DNA of 34,149 nucleotides from an uncultured Collinsella sp. GTDB taxonomy: Bacteria > Actinomycetota > Coriobacteriia > Coriobacteriales > Coriobacteriaceae. The notes beneath the pieces were generated by a model. The model saw nothing but the letters and a program-made list of their open reading frames with translations, was not told the DNA's origin and did no database searches. A program made the position numbers and the translations under genes. The DNA lies in assembly GCA_937969105.1 (NCBI GenBank), contig CALBUZ010000009.1, forward strand, positions 1 to 34,149, read 5' to 3'. Shown here piece after piece: positions 16,690-24,447 of the stretch; position 1 is the first letter of the stretch; every line of letters begins with the position of its first letter.

Positions 16690-18427
16690 GGTCTAAGTAT
16701 CCTCTCACGTCTGCTTCGTAGTCCTCAATAATTTGCGGTCCTGCTGGGCCAAATTCAATAACGGTGTCGCCCACCAGGTCAAAGAGCGCTTCGTTGATGC
16801 TATCGACGAGCATGTCCTCACTCTTGCCCGACTGTGCCACCGCCGATGCCGTCTGCGCTGAGTTTTGCTCGAGGAGTGTTCGAAGATAGGCATCTGCGGC
16901 GGGGTCGAGTGCGGACGCGGTGCCGGCGGGCGTGGGCGCTGGTGCGAGGAGCGGGGCTACGACGCCAAACTGCTCGGTGGAGATGGTCGGCTCGCTAGCC
17001 TCGTCCTGCTGCATGGTCGTCACGACTGGTTCGGCGACCGTGTCGGCCACGGGCTCGGCTTCCCGCCGTTCGGCAACTGCCGCCTCGGCATCTGCGAGTG
17101 TGCCGTCCTCGCGCTCCTCGTCGATTAAAAGCGCCTCGCGCGTTTGTGCGGCGGCGCTCCGAATGTGCCCCAGCTGGCTCAGGTCGATATCGATCTTGAC
17201 GGGCTGATGCGCGGCATCCCATGAAAGCCATGCCGTGATCTCGTCATCGATAATCTTAGCCAGATATTTGGGGACCTTCTCTTCCTTAAGGGGATGGCCG
17301 GGATCCAGTGCCAAGCGCAGGCGCTGATCACAAGCGCGCATCATCTCACCGAGCTTGCTGCTCTTTTGCCTGCTGCCGTGGATGCGCATACATTCCCAAA
17401 AGCCATTTTGGCAGCGGTAGATGTGAATGGGGTCCAGGCGATATTCGCAGTCCTCGTGGCGCTCGGGCGCAAAGAACACGGCCGAGGCAAACATGGTGTA
17501 GGGCATGGCTGTCTCCTCCCCAAACAAGCTTGCTACGATGCCGGTCTTTCGGTGCGTGTCATAGTAGCGCGCCATACGGACATACACGGCGCATGCCACG
17601 TGGCGCAGGTCGCGATGGTGGGAACGGTCGAGCCGTGAGTTATTCAGGTTGTACGTCGAGAGTGCGTCGATGGCAGCCATGAGCCGCTCCTCATGCGCCT
17701 CATCGGGCGGAAGGGGAAGCGTGGGCTCGGAGGTCTTGCGACGCGCAGGTGGCAGGGCCGATGGCGTCGGCGCGGGTACAAGGTCTCGCGCTGCGCGGCG
17801 CAGCTCGATGAGGGCGTTGTCGAATGCGACGGTTTTAGAGTCGCGAAGCAGCTTGGGGTCGAGCTCATGGAACACGGCGTAGTCCTGCAGCCACACGCGT
17901 GCGAACCGGTCGATGCCGGGTTCAAAGGCGCGATAGGCATCCCAAAATGCCTTAATCTTGCTAAAGCCATCGAGCGGATTATCTACGCCAATGCCGCAAA
18001 TCAGCTCATAGAGATACAGAAAGGCAAAGGACGTAGACGTTTCCTCGACGGTTCCGCGACGCACTTGGGCACGCCAGGTAAAGTAGCCGCGCAACTGTCG
18101 ATCGCTCATGGCATTGTAGGTGGGAAAGTACGACTTAAAGGTGCCGTTGTAGGGGCAGTCGTCCTCAAAGTCGGCCATCAGCAGGCCTTGGCGGTAGAAA
18201 AGCTCGGCTTCCGAAAGCCAGCGACCCGCGCCGCCTTTGGGGTCATCCTGCCAGCGCGATATCTCGCGCATTTTACGGTACTGGTCGGGGAGGAAATTCT
18301 GCATCTGTCGGCCGGTTTTGAGAATCGGCTCGTCTGCGTAGACTTCATGTGAGAAGCGGGCAGACTGATGGGTCCGGGCCTCGGCCATAATGCGCTCGAT
18401 GAGCATCTTGATGTCCTGGTCGGCCAC
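16682..18427 (-). CDS. TerB_N/TerB_C domain protein
   Basis: 581 residues from a GTG start with a strong GAGGAGGAG six bases upstream. The TerB_N region includes AMSDRQLRGYFTWRAQVRRG (~105-124), TSTSFAFLYLYELICGIGV (~130-148) and GFSKIKAFWDAYRAFEP. The C-terminal third, after a proline-rich break near 215-240, contains HLRSDRS-like linkers and an acidic TerB_C region to the end. TerB-N/TerB-C proteins are known from computational studies of tellurite-resistance-linked stress systems, where they join ATPases and helicases; direct function is unknown. This is the first gene of the module. It overlaps the ATPase gene by eight bases and has its own extended -10 promoter. Confidence 0.82.
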   Translation of the reverse strand: MADQDIKMLIERIMAEARTHQSARFSHEVYADEPILKTGRQMQNFLPDQYRKMREISRWQDDPKGGAGRWLSEAELFYRQGLLMADFEDDCPYNGTFKSYFPTYNAMSDRQLRGYFTWRAQVRRGTVEETSTSFAFLYLYELICGIGVDNPLDGFSKIKAFWDAYRAFEPGIDRFARVWLQDYAVFHELDPKLLRDSKTVAFDNALIELRRAARDLVPAPTPSALPPARRKTSEPTLPLPPDEAHEERLMAAIDALSTYNLNNSRLDRSHHRDLRHVACAVYVRMARYYDTHRKTGIVASLFGEETAMPYTMFASAVFFAPERHEDCEYRLDPIHIYRCQNGFWECMRIHGSRQKSSKLGEMMRACDQRLRLALDPGHPLKEEKVPKYLAKIIDDEITAWLSWDAAHQPVKIDIDLSQLGHIRSAAAQTREALLIDEEREDGTLADAEAAVAERREAEPVADTVAEPVVTTMQQDEASEPTISTEQFGVVAPLLAPAPTPAGTASALDPAADAYLRTLLEQNSAQTASAVAQSGKSEDMLVDSINEALFDLVGDTVIEFGPAGPQIIEDYEADVRGYLDHE

Positions 18428-18463
18428 CGCTCCTCCTCTCGAACGCAGCTACGGTGACCTCAT

Positions 18464-18472
18464 ATCATAGCA
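18464..18472 (-). promoter_or_regulatory. Extended -10 promoter of the TerB module
   Basis: On the minus strand TGC TATGAT forms an extended -10 (TGnTATGAT) 37 bases upstream of the TerB GTG start. A weak -35 is acceptable for an extended -10. This is the only good promoter seen in the 87-base gap and would drive the three-gene module. Confidence 0.55.
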
Positions 18473-18514
18473 CAGCATCAAACAGGTGTTCGAGATACCG
18501 CTGCGTAGATAGAT

Positions 18515-19231
18515 TTAGAACAGGAGGGCGTAGATGACGGCGATGACGACGGAGGGGAGCATATTGGCCGTGCGGAAGGTCTGAGGACGGATGAGGTTGA
18601 CGCCGACGCAGAAGATGAGCATGGAGCCTACGAGCGAAAGGCTGTTGAGGGCTGCTGTGGTCATGATGGGGGAGAGCGCGCCGGCAAACAACGTGATCGT
18701 CCCCTGGAACACGGCGACGGGCAGGGCGGAGAAAATGCAGCCGCGGCCAAGCGACGCCGTCATGGTGCAGACGATGATGCAGTCCAATGCGCCTTTCAGG
18801 GCAAGCGTTGACCAGTCACCGAGCAGACCGTCCTGAATCGATCCTACGATGGCCATGGCACCGATACACACGGTGAGCGATGTCGAGACAAAGGCGTTGG
18901 TGAACTCGTTGTCGCCTTCGCTGCCGGTTTTGCGCTTGAGCCATTCGCCGAGGTTCTCGATGGCGGCCTCCAGGTTGATGGCCTCGCCGATGAGCGAACC
19001 AAGGGCAAATGAGACGATAAGCATGGTGGTGCCGGTGGTCGCCAACGTCTCTCCATCGATAACGAGCATCTTTTGCATGGTGCCGCCCAGGCCGATAAAC
19101 AGAACGCACAACCCCGATGCCTTCATGAGCGTGTCTTGGATGCGGGGCGTAATGAAGCGCCCACCCATGAGGCCCAGCAGACCGCCCGCGATCAAAAGCG
19201 CGACGTTGATGATCGTTCCTAAACCCGGCAT
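18515..19231 (-). CDS. DUF554 family membrane protein
   Basis: 238 residues and about six to seven membrane segments. It begins MPGLGTIINVALLIAGGLLG with the family's GLGTIIN start, then GGRFITPRIQDTLMKASGL, LGSLIGEAINLE and the later block CIGAMAIVGSIQDGL. DUF554 (YqgA-type) proteins are putative transporters without a known substrate. AGGAGG lies four bases before the ATG at 19231; eight further upstream codons in frame were rejected because this start matches the family. It stands alone between the TerB promoter and the surface-protein operon, so it is probably monocistronic. Confidence 0.88.
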   Translation of the reverse strand: MPGLGTIINVALLIAGGLLGLMGGRFITPRIQDTLMKASGLCVLFIGLGGTMQKMLVIDGETLATTGTTMLIVSFALGSLIGEAINLEAAIENLGEWLKRKTGSEGDNEFTNAFVSTSLTVCIGAMAIVGSIQDGLLGDWSTLALKGALDCIIVCTMTASLGRGCIFSALPVAVFQGTITLFAGALSPIMTTAALNSLSLVGSMLIFCVGVNLIRPQTFRTANMLPSVVIAVIYALLF

Positions 19232-19320
19232 GAACCCTCCTGTAATTGATGCCAACGCGGCAATCGTAACAGAACGGGGAGGGGAGCGCTCAGTATCCGA
19301 GCCAAGCGGCGGTTAGCGGT

Positions 19321-20724
19321 CTAGGATAGGACGGGGCTAAAGCCGAAGCGCAGCGTCATGAGGTGCTGCGGGGACTCGATGGCTGCGGCAATGATGTCGG
19401 CATCTCGTGCACGATCGAACCCTTCAAGTTCCATTTGATAGGGGAAGTCTTCTTGGATACCGATGCGACGAGGAACCAAAAGCTTGGTTCCGTCGAATTC
19501 TTCGGTTCGCGTTCCGTCTGCTGCAACGGAATAAAGGTGTAACTTGGCGGTCGTTGTGGCATCAAGTGCCGAGATGGCTTGGATATCGTTCGATGCGCTC
19601 CTTGCTCCCACTGCTGTAAGTGCCGTGGGCGCGACGACTTCACCCGAAGGCAAAAAGACGAGCTCGACGGTATTGGGGAATGCGATGAGGATATTTTTGC
19701 GGCGGGGCGCATTGGCAGCGACTGGCTCAATGCTTGCGGCATCGACGGTTTCCGTGTGGTCGAGCGCGACCATCATGCAACAGTTGCCTTCGTCGACATC
19801 TGGGGGAGCGGCAAAGTCCAGGCCGTCTTTCGGTTGGGGATCGCCTAGTTCGGTGGCGGTGCCGCCTGGCTTCTCGAGAGGAGCCGCAGCGTTGTCTTCT
19901 GACGATGCATCGTCTGCATCGTCAACATGTGGCGGTGCGTCTGTGACCTCGTCCTTGGGGGATTTGTCATTATCGCTCGATATGGGAGCAGCAATCCCGA
20001 CGGACCCCACTCCGTGCCATGTCATTTGGAGCAGCGCCGGATCGGCGAGAATGCGCTGCACGCCCGGCTCCTGGGTATCGATATTGATGGGGGCGGATTC
20101 TGATCCGCGTGTGAGGTTAAGCGAGCCCTTCTGTCTATTGCCTTGAGCTTCTTGGTCGTCCGCGTCGCCAGCGTAGAACAGCAAAGGCGCATCTCCCGTT
20201 GCGATGGCTTCGGTGTTCGCCTTGGTCAGTCGCAGCGATGCCGTAAAGGAGATGATGGGCTGCGCGCCATCGACATTCGAGGGAACGCAGCCCAGGCATA
20301 CACCCCCTCCTTCTTCTTCATAGGCTGCGCTGTCGAAGACGACCTTCGCCCCGTTCGCCGAGTCATCGACCGAGTCAATATCGATGCGCAGCTCTAGGTC
20401 GCATTGGTCGCCATCGGCGTCGACTGCAGCCGATTTCCATGTGCAGATGGCATAACCTGTCTGGGGGCCGTTCTCCTTGTCCGGTCGCTTGATATCCACG
20501 ACTATCGAGTCGACCGTATTGCGGTGAAGGCATCCCGAGGTTCGGACCGTGGCGCGTGCGAGCGAAAAACGTTGGCAGGCGACGATACCCGACGAATTCG
20601 CCACGGGGTTCAGAGCTTGCGGTAAGGAGTTTGCCGTGGCGGGCGTCGCCCAAGCGGCGAGAGGCGTACCGCTTACCAGTGCGCTGCAGAGCGCGGCGAC
20701 GGGCAAAAGGTTTTTGGGTGCCAT
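19321..20724 (-). CDS. Secreted protein of unknown function, cysteine-containing
   Basis: 467 residues with a signal peptide (basic MAPKNL, hydrophobic core, likely cleavage after ALVSGTPLAAWA). No known domain is recognised. The mature part has cysteines in GIVACQRF, TSGCLHRN, ICTWK, DQCDLEL, VCLGCVPS and GNCCMM, which could form disulphides. An acidic low-complexity linker (~255-300, with DDADDASSEDN) separates two beta-rich halves. There is no C-terminal anchor or sortase motif. AGGAG is four bases before the ATG. It is the last gene of the five-gene export operon, 39 bases after the tiny LAQTSD protein. It is probably an extracellular or wall-associated structural or binding protein; this is inference. 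Confidence 0.7.
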   Translation of the reverse strand: MAPKNLLPVAALCSALVSGTPLAAWATPATANSLPQALNPVANSSGIVACQRFSLARATVRTSGCLHRNTVDSIVVDIKRPDKENGPQTGYAICTWKSAAVDADGDQCDLELRIDIDSVDDSANGAKVVFDSAAYEEEGGGVCLGCVPSNVDGAQPIISFTASLRLTKANTEAIATGDAPLLFYAGDADDQEAQGNRQKGSLNLTRGSESAPINIDTQEPGVQRILADPALLQMTWHGVGSVGIAAPISSDNDKSPKDEVTDAPPHVDDADDASSEDNAAAPLEKPGGTATELGDPQPKDGLDFAAPPDVDEGNCCMMVALDHTETVDAASIEPVAANAPRRKNILIAFPNTVELVFLPSGEVVAPTALTAVGARSASNDIQAISALDATTTAKLHLYSVAADGTRTEEFDGTKLLVPRRIGIQEDFPYQMELEGFDRARDADIIAAAIESPQHLMTLRFGFSPVLS

Positions 20725-20763
20725 GGTTCTCCTATCTAATTCGCGTACTCCGGTCGTGCTTGG

Positions 20764-21024
20764 CTATTGGTTGCGTTTGATGTGCAGGCCAAGGCACGTC
20801 AGTCCTGCTCCCACCGTGGCGGCGCCTGTCGCAATGAGTTGCCGGGTGTCGCTCGTCTGAGCGAGCGGCTCGTGACGGCCGCCGCGATTAAGGCCCGAAA
20901 GGTCGACGGTCACTTCTGTGGCCGCCTGCGCTTGCTCTTGTTGAGCAAAGGCCATGGCAGGCGCCGACGCCAAGATGCCGACGATGGCGGCCAGTGCGAT
21001 CGCCTTAGGACGTGGCGTGCGCAC
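20764..21024 (-). CDS. Small exported protein with degenerate sortase-type tail
   Basis: 86 residues from a GTG start that overlaps the upstream gene's end by 20 bases. The GTG gives a clean signal peptide: basic RTPRPK, hydrophobic core, cleavage near APAMAFA. Only ~30 mature residues follow (rich in Q, A, E and T). The tail has LAQTSD (54-59), a hydrophobic stretch IATGAATVGAGLTCLGL and a basic end IKRNQ. This is the architecture of an LPxTG cell-wall sorting signal with Pro and Gly replaced (LAQTSD for LPQTGD). It may be a membrane-retained spacer or a substrate of a specialised sortase. An ATG at 21090 would place 22 odd residues in front of the signal peptide and was rejected. Confidence 0.6.
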   Translation of the reverse strand: MRTPRPKAIALAAIVGILASAPAMAFAQQEQAQAATEVTVDLSGLNRGGRHEPLAQTSDTRQLIATGAATVGAGLTCLGLHIKRNQ

Positions 21025-21607
21025 CGGGCTCGACCGTCCAGGTGATGCTTGCCACTTGATCTCCCGTACCGCCGGCGTGGTAGATGTCACGCGTGACGCG
21101 GGCGACGTGGCCGCTCACATTGAGCTTGATTTTGTCCGTTCCGTCGGCAATGCCCTTGTACTTCATGTCGAAGCTTACGTCTTTGGAAAGATCGAGGCCC
21201 GTAGTTTGAGTCGCCGAGCTGGCGTCCTTTTCTGCCTTATCGGGGCCAACCTTAAAATCGATGGAGTTCTGGGTCGAGCCCGTCTTTGCGTCTGCAACGA
21301 TTGTCCAGTCGTTCTTGGCCGTGACCTTCATGTTAGTGACGTGGATGCCATATGCCGAGAGGTTGTCGATGGTAATCGTCTTGTCGGAGGGTCCTACAAG
21401 CGTTCCGTCGGCTTGGGCGGCAAAGGGGATGACCGTCGGCGCCTTAAACGAAACATTGCTAATGTCGGCCTTCACCGTCACATCGGTGGTTCCAACGCGC
21501 ACCTCTGCCATGGCCGCCGTTGGCGCGGCGCCCATCGCAAGTGCGAGCGTAAGCCCTGCGCCCACGGCGAGTGCCCTGGCTCCGCTCAGGTTCATGGGTG
21601 TGTTCAT
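21005..21607 (-). CDS. Secreted beta-sandwich protein, WxL-like
   Basis: 200 residues with a signal peptide (MNTPMNLSGARALAVGAGLT, then a hydrophobic core, cleavage near AAMA). The mature part alternates short strands: KAPTVIPFAAQADGTL, DKTITIDNLSAYGIHVTNMK and KNDWTIVADA, ending ITWTVEPG. The pattern 'ITI.N.S...I.VTN..V....W' recalls WxL-type or camelysin-like surface proteins, but I cannot name a family with confidence. AAAGGA lies upstream of the ATG. Two tandem hairpins occupy the 87-base gap before it. Its 3' end overlaps the LAQTSD gene. It is likely a wall-surface or fibre component. Confidence 0.65.
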   Translation of the reverse strand: MNTPMNLSGARALAVGAGLTLALAMGAAPTAAMAEVRVGTTDVTVKADISNVSFKAPTVIPFAAQADGTLVGPSDKTITIDNLSAYGIHVTNMKVTAKNDWTIVADAKTGSTQNSIDFKVGPDKAEKDASSATQTTGLDLSKDVSFDMKYKGIADGTDKIKLNVSGHVARVTRDIYHAGGTGDQVASITWTVEPGAHATS

Positions 21608-21626
21608 AATCGATCCTTTCTGCTCG

Positions 21627-21677
21627 TCACGGACTGTTTCCGTGATGGTTGGACGAATGGGGGCAGGGTGCTGCCCC
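21627..21677 (-). other. Tandem hairpins ahead of the WxL-like gene
   Basis: TCACGGA-5-TCCGTGA (21627-21645) and GGGGCAG-4-CTGCCCC (21660-21677) are both perfect 7-bp stems in the 87-base gap between two genes of the same operon. They could be an RNA processing or stabilising site, giving higher expression of the downstream secreted protein. Confidence 0.45.
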
Positions 21678-21694
21678 TGCGAGCGCGTCGGCCA

Positions 21695-22204
21695 CTAGCC
21701 TTCTGCCTGGGCCACCCGCACTTTGACGCGCGTCGGATTGCCGTGGGTGTCGTAGGTCTTGGCATCGAGCGCCTGAATCTCGATATATGCCTCGCCTTCT
21801 TGGATATCGCCGGCGGGGCAGGTCTCAACCGTCTTGCCGGCTTCGACCACACCGGACTCATAGATGGTCTCGTCGTTTTGAATCACGCGGAAGCGCTGGG
21901 GAAACTTGTTGTCTTGGACGTTTTGCACGTTGACGCGCAACTTGCCGCCTTCCTGCAACTGTGCGACCGGCGCGACCGAGATCGTCATCATGTTGTCGCG
22001 GACGATGGCGTCGAGCTCATCCTGGATTTCTTGGCGCGACTTACCCTCTGCCGTCGTGACTGAGGCGCCCGCTTCGGGCACGGGCTGCGACTGCCAGGCG
22101 TATAGCCCTACGGCGATGAGGGCGCAGACGATAGCCAGGCAGACAACGACGAGTTTCTTGCGACGCCCCAGTCCTGCAAGGCGGGGCGGCTTCTTCGCAC
22201 TCAT
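21695..22204 (-). CDS. Membrane-anchored exported protein of unknown function
   Basis: 169 residues. A basic N-terminus (MSAKKPPRLAGLGRRKK) precedes a single membrane segment (LVVVCLAIVCALIAVGLYAW, ~18-37). Then come a charged helix (SRQEIQDELDAIVRDNMMTI) and an outer beta-rich domain (KLRVNVQNVQDN, FRVIQNDETIYESGV, KVRVAQAEG). No known domain is recognised. The start ATG overlaps the upstream TGA (ATGA), which decides it against a 121-codon longer frame. It may be a membrane partner that carries or assembles the secreted proteins made downstream; this is inference from the operon. Confidence 0.7.
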   Translation of the reverse strand: MSAKKPPRLAGLGRRKKLVVVCLAIVCALIAVGLYAWQSQPVPEAGASVTTAEGKSRQEIQDELDAIVRDNMMTISVAPVAQLQEGGKLRVNVQNVQDNKFPQRFRVIQNDETIYESGVVEAGKTVETCPAGDIQEGEAYIEIQALDAKTYDTHGNPTRVKVRVAQAEG

Positions 22205-22497
22205 GCGGCGTCCTTGGTGGTGTAGACACGTGCGAACGTGGACGGGTCCGCTCCAAAGAGCATGTGAAGCATCAAGCGGCGCGAGTAGATGAGCTCGTCG
22301 AAGTCGTGAGGGAGCTCGATGTTGTGGATACGCGCGATGTGGTGGGCGAGCGCCGAGAACGATTCGGGGTCGCAGATAACATCGGTGGTGACGTGGTAGA
22401 CCGCCGTATCGGGGAACGCCTCTTCGTCGAAAGGCAGGAGATAGGGATCGTCGTCGACCTCGATGGCGACGCCGTACTGGGGCCAGTAATATGCCAT
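22201..22497 (-). CDS. Small acidic cytoplasmic protein, operon leader
   Basis: 98 residues, no signal peptide or membrane segment, beginning MAYYWPQYGVAIEVDDDPYL. No family is recognised. The pattern of short strands and a C-terminal helix (DELIYSRRLMLHMLFGADP) suggests a compact folded domain. GGGAGG lies five bases upstream of the ATG. It is the first gene of the export operon and overlaps the next by ATGA, so it is likely needed in a fixed ratio to the membrane protein. Confidence 0.65.
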   Translation of the reverse strand: MAYYWPQYGVAIEVDDDPYLLPFDEEAFPDTAVYHVTTDVICDPESFSALAHHIARIHNIELPHDFDELIYSRRLMLHMLFGADPSTFARVYTTKDAA

Positions 22498-22518
22498 GGG
22501 AACCTCCCTGCTTCTGGG

Positions 22519-22606
22519 GCCAAAACTTCCATTGGTTTTGGCTGTCGATGCCGACCGTATCAGTCACTACTTGACCAATTTCTGACCAAATACTTGACGG
22601 ATTGAC
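22519..22606. promoter_or_regulatory. Inverted repeat and TGAC repeat array in a 346-base intergenic region
   Basis: The gap 22498-22843 separates the export operon from the FAD oxidase gene. GCCAAAAC-8-GTTTTGGC (22519-22542) is a perfect 8-bp inverted repeat. TGAC recurs at 22572, 22583, 22595 and 22603, including TTGACCA and TGACCAA 11 bases apart (one helical turn). These look like operators for a regulator of one or both operons. The rest (22607-22830) is AT-rich and shows no ORF or clear promoter. Confidence 0.45.
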
Positions 22607-22843
22607 ATCTCCGCAGGTAAAAGATGGTAAAAATTACTTCAACTTTTTTCGAGCGACAATTGCGTGGTCGCTGGCGGTAAAGCGACATGTGTCAAAAGCA
22701 TCGTCTGCCGAGGAAACCTTGCCGCTCGCCGAATTGCACGAACGTAAAAATCGCCAATTATGGAGACGGTCTCGAACACGTCGACGAAACGATGCGGTAA
22801 CATCTCCCTGCAAACACTGTAGTTAGCTAAAGAGGGAGTTCGC

Positions 22844-24445
22844 GTGTCGGCAACCATCAAACCCTTCACCGACGAGTTCGAAGAGTATGGCCGCGATGAG
22901 TCTCGCACATCGGGCGAGGCCTCGAGCATCTCGTTTCCGACAACGGAGGACGAGGTCCGCGCCATTTTGAAAAAGCTCCATGCCGAGCGTGTCCCGGTGA
23001 CGGTTCAGGGCGCCCGGACCGGTCTTGCCGCCGGCGCCGTGCCTCATGGCGGTCACATTCTCAATACTTCCCGCATGAATCGCTACCTAGGCATTCGCCG
23101 CGATGAGCAGGGCCGCTTTCTTTTGCGTGTGGCGCCCGGCGTCGTGCTGTCTGAGCTGCGCAAGCAGCTGGGCAAGAAAGTGCTGCCAACTGCCGGCTGG
23201 GACCAGGCATCGCTTGAGGCCTACGAGGAGTTCCAGGAAGCTCCCGAGCAATTCTTTCCTACCGATCCCACCGAGGCGTCTGCCTGCCTGGGCGGTATGG
23301 CGGCATGCAACGCTTCCGGCGCCCGTAGCTACGCTTACGGCCCCATGCGCCCTCACGTCACGGGCCTTCATGTCGTGCTGACCGATGGCGACCTGCTCGA
23401 GCTTCACCGTGGCGAGGTTTTTGCACAGGGTCGTCGCCTTTCGCTCGTCACGGTGCAGGGCCGCACGCTCGAGCTCGATCTTCCCGACTACACCATGCCC
23501 AAGACCAAAAATGCTTCGGGCTATTTCGTTGCTGACGATATGGATGCCATCGATCTGTTTATCGGTGCGTGTGGCACACTCGGCGTCATCACCGAGCTTG
23601 AGATTGCCCTGCAGGCGGCGCCTGCGGTCGTTTGGGGCGTGAGCTGCTTCTTTGACAGCGAAGACAAGGCCGTGTCCTTCACCGATTCTGTGCGTCCCGT
23701 CCTGTCCCACGCGGCTGCCATCGAATATTTCGATGCGGGCGCCCTGGATATCCTGCGTCGTCAGCGTGAGCAGTCGACCGCGTTCGCCTCACTGCCGGCG
23801 CTCGACAAAGACGCCAAGGTCTGTGTCTACGTGGAGCTCGACTGCGACGACGAAGCCCAGGCGACTGAGGAGCTGTATCACTTGGGGTGGGTGCTAGAGC
23901 TTGCGGGCGGCAGCGACGATGCGACATGGGTCGCGCGCACCGAGGTCGATCGCGAGTGTCAGCGATTCTTCCGCCATGCGGTGCCCGAGAGCGTCAACAT
24001 GCTCATCGACGAGCGTCGTCGCACGGATCCCACCATCACCAAACTGGGCTCGGACATGTCGGTGCCCAACGCACGTTTGGCCGATGTCATCGCCCTTTAT
24101 CGCCGCACGTTGGCCGAAAGCGGGCTTGAATCTGCCGCCTGGGGGCACATCGGTAACAACCATCTGCATGTGAACATTCTGCCGCGCGATGCGCAGGATT
24201 ACCGCCGCGGCGGAGAACTCTTTGCCCAGTGGGCTTCCGAGGTCACGGCCATGGGCGGCGCCGTCTCCGCCGAACACGGCGTCGGCAAGATCAAGGCGGG
24301 CTTCTTGGAGACGATGTACGGTCACGAGGCCATGGTCGAGTCGGCGCGGCTCAAGCTCCAGCTCGATCCTGCCGGGCAGCTGGGTCGCGGTAACCTGTTT
24401 TCGGAGAAGCTCTTGGATGAGCTCGTCCAGAAAGGGGGCGCGTGA
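22844..24445 (+). CDS. FAD-linked 2-hydroxyacid (lactate/glycolate) dehydrogenase
   Basis: 533 residues of the GlcD/D-lactate dehydrogenase family. The FAD_binding_4 domain runs ~40-225 (VTVQGARTGLAAGAVPHGG; FFPTDPTEASACLGGMAACN; SGARSYAYGPMRPHVTGLH). The FAD-oxidase_C domain follows, with the GHIGNNHLHVNI block (~433) and EHGVGKIK near 485. It oxidises a 2-hydroxyacid such as D-lactate. The GTG start has AGAGGGAG five bases upstream. EtfB and EtfA follow with overlapping or abutting ends, the arrangement of the electron-bifurcating lactate dehydrogenase/Etf complex of Acetobacterium, in which ferredoxin and lactate together reduce NAD. Substrate choice (lactate or another hydroxyacid) is not visible in sequence. 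Confidence 0.9.
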   Translation: MSATIKPFTDEFEEYGRDESRTSGEASSISFPTTEDEVRAILKKLHAERVPVTVQGARTGLAAGAVPHGGHILNTSRMNRYLGIRRDEQGRFLLRVAPGVVLSELRKQLGKKVLPTAGWDQASLEAYEEFQEAPEQFFPTDPTEASACLGGMAACNASGARSYAYGPMRPHVTGLHVVLTDGDLLELHRGEVFAQGRRLSLVTVQGRTLELDLPDYTMPKTKNASGYFVADDMDAIDLFIGACGTLGVITELEIALQAAPAVVWGVSCFFDSEDKAVSFTDSVRPVLSHAAAIEYFDAGALDILRRQREQSTAFASLPALDKDAKVCVYVELDCDDEAQATEELYHLGWVLELAGGSDDATWVARTEVDRECQRFFRHAVPESVNMLIDERRRTDPTITKLGSDMSVPNARLADVIALYRRTLAESGLESAAWGHIGNNHLHVNILPRDAQDYRRGGELFAQWASEVTAMGGAVSAEHGVGKIKAGFLETMYGHEAMVESARLKLQLDPAGQLGRGNLFSEKLLDELVQKGGA

Positions 24446-24447
24446 AG

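Noticed and set aside
12824..18427. Reading the TerB/ATPase/helicase genes as a BREX system
   Set aside because: PglX, PglZ and BrxC/PglY are absent from the window, and TerB_N/TerB_C proteins are not BREX components.
6087..20770. 14-base exact match GTGCTTGGCTATTG at ~6088 and ~20757
   Set aside because: One or two such matches are expected by chance in a window of this size, and the flanks do not align.
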